NCBI GenBank assembly: GCA_049517655.1
Contig: JBEKRQ010000004.1
Span: 30,774-94,773, forward strand
Length of the DNA: 64,000 bases
Direction of reading: 5' to 3'
Source of the DNA: UBA11358 sp049517655
Lineage (GTDB): Bacteria; Verrucomicrobiota; Verrucomicrobiia; Limisphaerales; UBA11358
Shown piece by piece: positions 60,562-64,000 of the stretch; position 1 is the first letter of the stretch; the number at the start of each line of letters is the position of its first letter. The notes below the pieces were generated by a model, which was not told the origin of the DNA, made no database searches, and saw only the letters and a list, made by a program, of their open reading frames with translations. The translations under genes were made by a program, and so were the position numbers.

Positions 60562-60927
60562 ATGCGCGAATTCATGGCCATCACGAAGGCGTTGTCCGAC
60601 CCCAGCCGGGTGCGGATTCTTCTGGCGTTGCGCCGCCGGGAAATGTGCGTCTGCCAGATCACGGAATTGTTGGGGTTTGCGCCGTCCACAATGTCCAAAC
60701 ACCTTTCCATCCTCCATCACGCCGGCTTGATTCAGTCCCGCAAGTCGGAGCGTTGGGTTTTTTACCGGTTGCCTGATCGGTCCGCTTCCGTGGCGGTGCG
60801 CGAGGCGATTGCCTGGGTGCGGAAATCGGCCGGAGACACGCCACAGGCCGCCAAAGACCGGACGGCGTTGAAACAGATTTTAAAACTCGACCCCCGGACC
60901 ATATGCCGCCGCCAACTCGGAAAATGA
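60562..60927 (+). CDS. arsR: Arsenic-responsive repressor ArsR
   Basis: A protein of 121 residues. Winged helix with recognition segment FAPSTMSKHLSILHHAGL, and the thiol-containing arm MCVCQITELL (Cys-x-Cys) that binds As(III) in many ArsR proteins. Its stop overlaps arsC (ATGA), so the three genes are one operon behind the palindrome at 60539. Confidence 0.9.
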   Translation: MREFMAITKALSDPSRVRILLALRRREMCVCQITELLGFAPSTMSKHLSILHHAGLIQSRKSERWVFYRLPDRSASVAVREAIAWVRKSAGDTPQAAKDRTALKQILKLDPRTICRRQLGK

Positions 60928-61349
60928 AGGTGCTGTTCCTTTGCACCGGCAATTCCTGCCGCAGCCAGATGGCTGAAGGCTGGACGCGCCAGCTCAAGGG
61001 TGATGTCATCAAGCCGTTCTCCGCCGGTATCGAGAAACACGGTTTGGACGTGCTTGCTGTCAAAGTCATGGCCGAAGCAGGTGTGGACATCTCCAAGCAT
61101 TACTCAAAGACGCTCGAAGAAATCGGTCCGATGCAATTCGATTACGTCGTCACCGTCTGCGGCCATGCCAACGAGCATTGCCCCATCTTCCTTGGCAAGA
61201 CCAAAAAGGTGCATGTGGGTTTTGAAGACCCGCCGAAGCTCACGAAGGACATGCCGGATGGAGAGGAGAAACTTGCGGTGTATCGTCGGGTGCGGGATGA
61301 AATCCGCAAGTTTGTGGAGACGCTGCCGCTGCCAGAAGATTGGGGATAA
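60924..61349 (+). CDS. arsC: Arsenate reductase, thioredoxin-coupled (LMW phosphatase type)
   Basis: A protein of 141 residues started at MKVLFLCTGNSC. The P-loop CTGNSCR (CX5R) holds the nucleophile; VTVCGHANEHCP carries the two resolving Cys, so all three needed Cys are present. It reduces As(V) to As(III) for export. The start overlaps the arsR stop by ATGA. Confidence 0.93.
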   Translation: MKVLFLCTGNSCRSQMAEGWTRQLKGDVIKPFSAGIEKHGLDVLAVKVMAEAGVDISKHYSKTLEEIGPMQFDYVVTVCGHANEHCPIFLGKTKKVHVGFEDPPKLTKDMPDGEEKLAVYRRVRDEIRKFVETLPLPEDWG

Positions 61350-61413
61350 TTTTGAAAATGAATTTAAAAACCATTTGCCGCCGACAGTGCCGTTGATGAC
61401 AAAGGGAGAAACC

Positions 61414-62502
61414 ATGGATACCGCCGGCCACGCCCCGCTCAAGCGCCTCGCGTTTTTCGAACGTTACCTGACCGTTTGGGTTTTTCTTTGCATGGTTGCC
61501 GGTGTCGCGCTCGGCAAACTCGCGCCCGGGTTCACCGCCCAATTGAGCCAGCTTCAATTCGGCCAAGGCTCGCAGGTAAACGTCGCCATCGCCGTGCTCA
61601 TCTGGCTGATGATTTATCCGATGATGCTCAAGGTGGACTTCACCGCGCTCGGCGGCATCGCGCGCAAACCCAAGGGTCTTGCGGTGACGCTGTTCGTCAA
61701 CTGGCTGGTCAAGCCGTTCAGCATGGCATTGCTCGCATGGCTGTTCATGCAACATTTCTTCAGCGCGTGGATTGAGCCAGAGACGGCGAAGAATTACACG
61801 GCGGGACTCATCATCCTCGCCGCCGCGCCCTGCACCGCGATGGTCTTCGTGTGGAGTTACCTCACCGAGGGCGACCCGGTTTACACGCTCGTTCAGGTGG
61901 CGGTGAACGACCTCATCATGCTGGTCGCGTTCGCGCCCATCGTGATGTTTTTGTGTGGCGTGGCCAATGTGGTCGTGCCATCGAAAGTGCTCATCACGTC
62001 CGTCGTGGTGTTCATCGTGATTCCGCTGGCAGCGGGCTGGCTCACGCGCACCACGCTGCTCAAATCGCGCGGCAAAGATTGGTTCGAGCAAAAGTTTCTG
62101 CCCAAATTTCATCCGGTGACCATCGCGGCATTGCTGCTGACGTTGGTGCTCATCTTTGCATTCCAAGCGGAAAACCTCACCACGCGCTGGCTGGCGGTGC
62201 TCTTGATTGCCGTGCCGATTGTCATCCAGGTCTATTTCAATTCCACGTTGGCCTACCTGCTGATGCGGCGATTGCGCGTGCCGCACAACGTCGCCTCGCC
62301 CGGCGCACTTATCGGCGCGAGCAATTTCTTCGAACTGGCGGTGGCGGTAGCCATCACTTTGTTCGGGCCCGGCTCCGGCGCGGCACTGGCCACGGTCGTC
62401 GGCGTGCTCGTGGAAGTGCCGGTCATGCTGTCCGTCTGCCATGTCTGCAACCGCTCCCGCGGCTGGTATCAGCGCGGATTGATTCAGGCGTCGTCTCTTT
62501 GA
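61414..62502 (+). CDS. acr3: Arsenite efflux permease Acr3
   Basis: A protein of 362 residues, with a GGGAG ribosome site 6 nt before the ATG at 61414. Ten helices; the conserved Cys and flanking motif APCTAMVFVWSYLTEGDP in TM4 and the GASNFFELAVAVAITLFG block mark Acr3 of the BASS family, not ArsB. It exports arsenite using the proton gradient. Last gene of the ars operon. Confidence 0.95.
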   Translation: MDTAGHAPLKRLAFFERYLTVWVFLCMVAGVALGKLAPGFTAQLSQLQFGQGSQVNVAIAVLIWLMIYPMMLKVDFTALGGIARKPKGLAVTLFVNWLVKPFSMALLAWLFMQHFFSAWIEPETAKNYTAGLIILAAAPCTAMVFVWSYLTEGDPVYTLVQVAVNDLIMLVAFAPIVMFLCGVANVVVPSKVLITSVVVFIVIPLAAGWLTRTTLLKSRGKDWFEQKFLPKFHPVTIAALLLTLVLIFAFQAENLTTRWLAVLLIAVPIVIQVYFNSTLAYLLMRRLRVPHNVASPGALIGASNFFELAVAVAITLFGPGSGAALATVVGVLVEVPVMLSVCHVCNRSRGWYQRGLIQASSL

Positions 62503-62808
62503 CCCGGCGGGGTGAAGCGTTGCGGGGGCTGGGGCACATGCTGCCATTCACGAGGCGCACGACCACATAAAAACCACATGCGCATCCATGCCTGATTTTG
62601 CTTAAAATACCGCTTGACACCGCCCGCTTAGAAATTAATTCTAGCGCCAAGATTATTGTGCGACAGATTATGCGGCAATCGGATCTCAATTCTCGCTGCG
62701 TGCGGCGGGTAGTGACAGTAGCAGGCAAATTGCCTGTCATTTCAGCAGTAATGTGAAGTTTTAAAAGCTATAGCAGTTCAACCTAAAACAAAAAAAGGAA
62801 CCTTGAAT
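62503..62808. other. Intergenic region, 306 nt, with possible promoter
   Basis: No gene. A TTGACA hexamer at 62614-62619, with TAATTC or AATTCT 16-17 nt downstream, is a plausible sigma-70 promoter for the repeat protein, 167 nt upstream of its start. A perfect small palindrome caggcaaattgcctg lies at 62722-62736. Confidence 0.4.
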
Positions 62809-64000
62809 ATGAAAATGAATGCAAAGATGGAACGGCGTGACGGACAGAACTTGCGGCATCAAAGCGCGGTGGGCTTGTTGTTGTTGACGTTGCTGGTGGC
62901 CACTCCTCTGACAGGGTTCAGCCAGGGCGTGATTAGCTCGGGTTCCACCGATGGCGACTATTTGAATTCCCTTTTCGGCCCGCCCACCAATTCCGTGACC
63001 GTGACGACTGGCGTTATTATAAACAACAACAACAGCGGGAGCGACGCCATCTCTGGTGACACCTATTCTTGGCATCTGACCACGCAGACCGCCACGCTCA
63101 ACGGCATTGTGAATGGCGTTAATTTACAGGCCGGCGGCAGCGTGGATATCCAAAAGGGGGGCAGCATTGAGGGAGGTCAATATGGCGTGACGATTGCCGG
63201 CGGCGCAGGAGGCTACGTGACCAATACCGGCGCAATTACGGGTGACAGCCACGACGGAGTCAGATTGCGGGATGGCGGCACTGTAGACAACGAAGGGGGG
63301 AGTATTGTTGGAAACACCGGCGGCGTGAAAATCACCGGCCCAGGGACAGGGACTGTCATCAATACCAATGGTTCGATCATAGGCGTGTATAGAGACGGTG
63401 TTAACATAGATGTAGGTGACGGCGGCAGCGTGGACAACCGGACTGGCGGAATCATTATTGGAGCTCAATATGGCGTGGTGATTGGCGGTAGCACAGGCTC
63501 TGTGTACAACGCCGGTTCGATCGTAGGGGCAAACCACGACGGAGTCAGGTTGTGGGACAGTGGCACTGTGGACAACGAAGGCGGGAGCATTACGGGATAC
63601 ACCGGCGGCGTGAAGATCAGCGGCCCAGGGGCGGTCACCAATACCGGTTCAATCATAGGTCAGACCGCCGATGGCGTTCGCATTAGTGGTGGTGGCATCG
63701 TGAACAGCCTGGCGACCAACGGGATAATTTGGGGAGCTGAATATGGCGTGGAGATTAGCGGTGGCACAGGCTCTGTGTACAACGCCGGTTCGATCGTAGG
63801 GACAAACCACGACGGAGTCAGGTTGCGGGACAGTGGCACTGTGGACAACGAAGGCGGGAGCATTTTTGGAAATACCGGCGGCGTGAAGATCAGCGGCCCA
63901 GGGGCAGTCACCAATACCGGTTCGATCATAGGTCAGACCGCCGATGGCGTTCGCATCGGTACTAATGGCATCGTGAACAACCTGACGACTAACGGGACAA
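62809..64000 (+). CDS. Secreted repeat protein (autotransporter-like beta helix), 3'-partial
   Basis: Open from ATG 62809 (ribosome site aaaaggaa 8 nt upstream) to the end of the window, at least 397 codons. A signal peptide (VGLLLLTLLVATPLTG, after a basic n-region, cleavage near FSQG) leads to about 90 residues of unique sequence and then repeats. Repeat units contain GVRL.D.GTVDNEGGSI, GNTGGVKISGPG, VTNTGSIIGQTADGVRI and YGV.I.GGTGSVYNAGSIVG. Two full-length units (63460 and 63733) are 273 nt (91 residues) apart and an older, diverged unit starts near 63172. The Gly/Asn/Thr-rich pattern fits a right-handed beta helix of the autotransporter type; a C-terminal barrel or sorting tail would be outside the window. 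Confidence 0.8.
   Translation, partial: MKMNAKMERRDGQNLRHQSAVGLLLLTLLVATPLTGFSQGVISSGSTDGDYLNSLFGPPTNSVTVTTGVIINNNNSGSDAISGDTYSWHLTTQTATLNGIVNGVNLQAGGSVDIQKGGSIEGGQYGVTIAGGAGGYVTNTGAITGDSHDGVRLRDGGTVDNEGGSIVGNTGGVKITGPGTGTVINTNGSIIGVYRDGVNIDVGDGGSVDNRTGGIIIGAQYGVVIGGSTGSVYNAGSIVGANHDGVRLWDSGTVDNEGGSITGYTGGVKISGPGAVTNTGSIIGQTADGVRISGGGIVNSLATNGIIWGAEYGVEISGGTGSVYNAGSIVGTNHDGVRLRDSGTVDNEGGSIFGNTGGVKISGPGAVTNTGSIIGQTADGVRIGTNGIVNNLTTNGT

Noticed and set aside
62761..63929. Pro/Ser/Thr-rich minus-strand frames with repeated units at the right end
   Set aside because: They mirror the plus-strand repeat protein, which has a signal peptide and a ribosome site; the minus frames are broken into pieces by stops.
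63460..64000. CRISPR array
   Set aside because: The repeats are 273 nt, in frame and coding; there are no short spacers and no cas genes.
1..64000. tRNA or rRNA genes
   Set aside because: I saw no cloverleaf with a CCA-type end or conserved T-arm word, and no rRNA-like stretch; a covariance search would be needed to be certain.

Overview
This 64 kb window looks like a piece of chromosome from a Verrucomicrobiota bacterium, probably a soil or sediment Pedosphaera/Limisphaera-type lineage. The taxonomic call is inference. It rests on a PEP-CTERM sorting tail (52.1 kb), a secreted protein ending in the ESSTNL..W beta domain common in that group, an ECF sigma factor with a long glycine-rich membrane tail, a squalene-hopene cyclase, a HisA of the eukaryotic (His6) type, and intergenic DNA packed with short palindromic repeats. 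I see no rRNA, tRNA, CRISPR array, integrase or transposase.

Layout. 0-12 kb: the end of a secreted multidomain protein, a UPF0235 protein, a broken copy of an ECF sigma leader, a minus-strand trio (DUF5989, carbamoyltransferase fused to an SxtJ-like membrane domain, SGNH/TPR protein), the membrane-tailed ECF sigma factor with a TPR partner, an alpha/beta hydrolase and a lipoamide-dehydrogenase-like flavoprotein. 12-18 kb: DUF5069, a small attC-flanked cassette cluster (DUF3795 and a small membrane protein), a c-type haem-binding protein, a serine esterase and an AT-rich pair of unrecognised genes. 17.4-28.9 kb: core metabolism and translation, with panB, rfaE1, an outer-membrane barrel, thiG, hisA, Uma2, the rpsP-khpA-trmD-rplS block, a macrodomain protein, hisS, HU and a papain-like protease. 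29-42 kb: shc, the pyrK-pyrD-dapF-like run, a TPR protein, aroC, trpA, a mannose-1-phosphate guanylyltransferase, a methyltransferase and typA. 42-51 kb: a PAS/SpoIIE phosphatase, an EF-G-like GTPase, DUF465, a fused MFS/spermidine-synthase protein and miaB. 51.2-53.6 kb: a second attC-flanked cassette array with three same-strand genes (TlpA-like, PEP-CTERM, secreted 150 aa). 54-60.5 kb: a phosphate regulon (Pho-box-like sites, porin, pstSCAB, phoU). 60.5-62.5 kb: arsenic resistance (arsR, arsC, acr3) behind a perfect operator palindrome. The window ends inside a secreted repeat protein with 91-residue tandem repeats.

The most interesting signals are (1) two clusters of integron-type attC sites without an integrase, (2) palindromic repeats of the kind seen between genes that are also inserted in frame inside three housekeeping genes (hisA, hisS, miaB), and (3) a DapF homologue in which both catalytic cysteines are replaced. 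Positions were read by eye; attC folding and family assignments were not computed.
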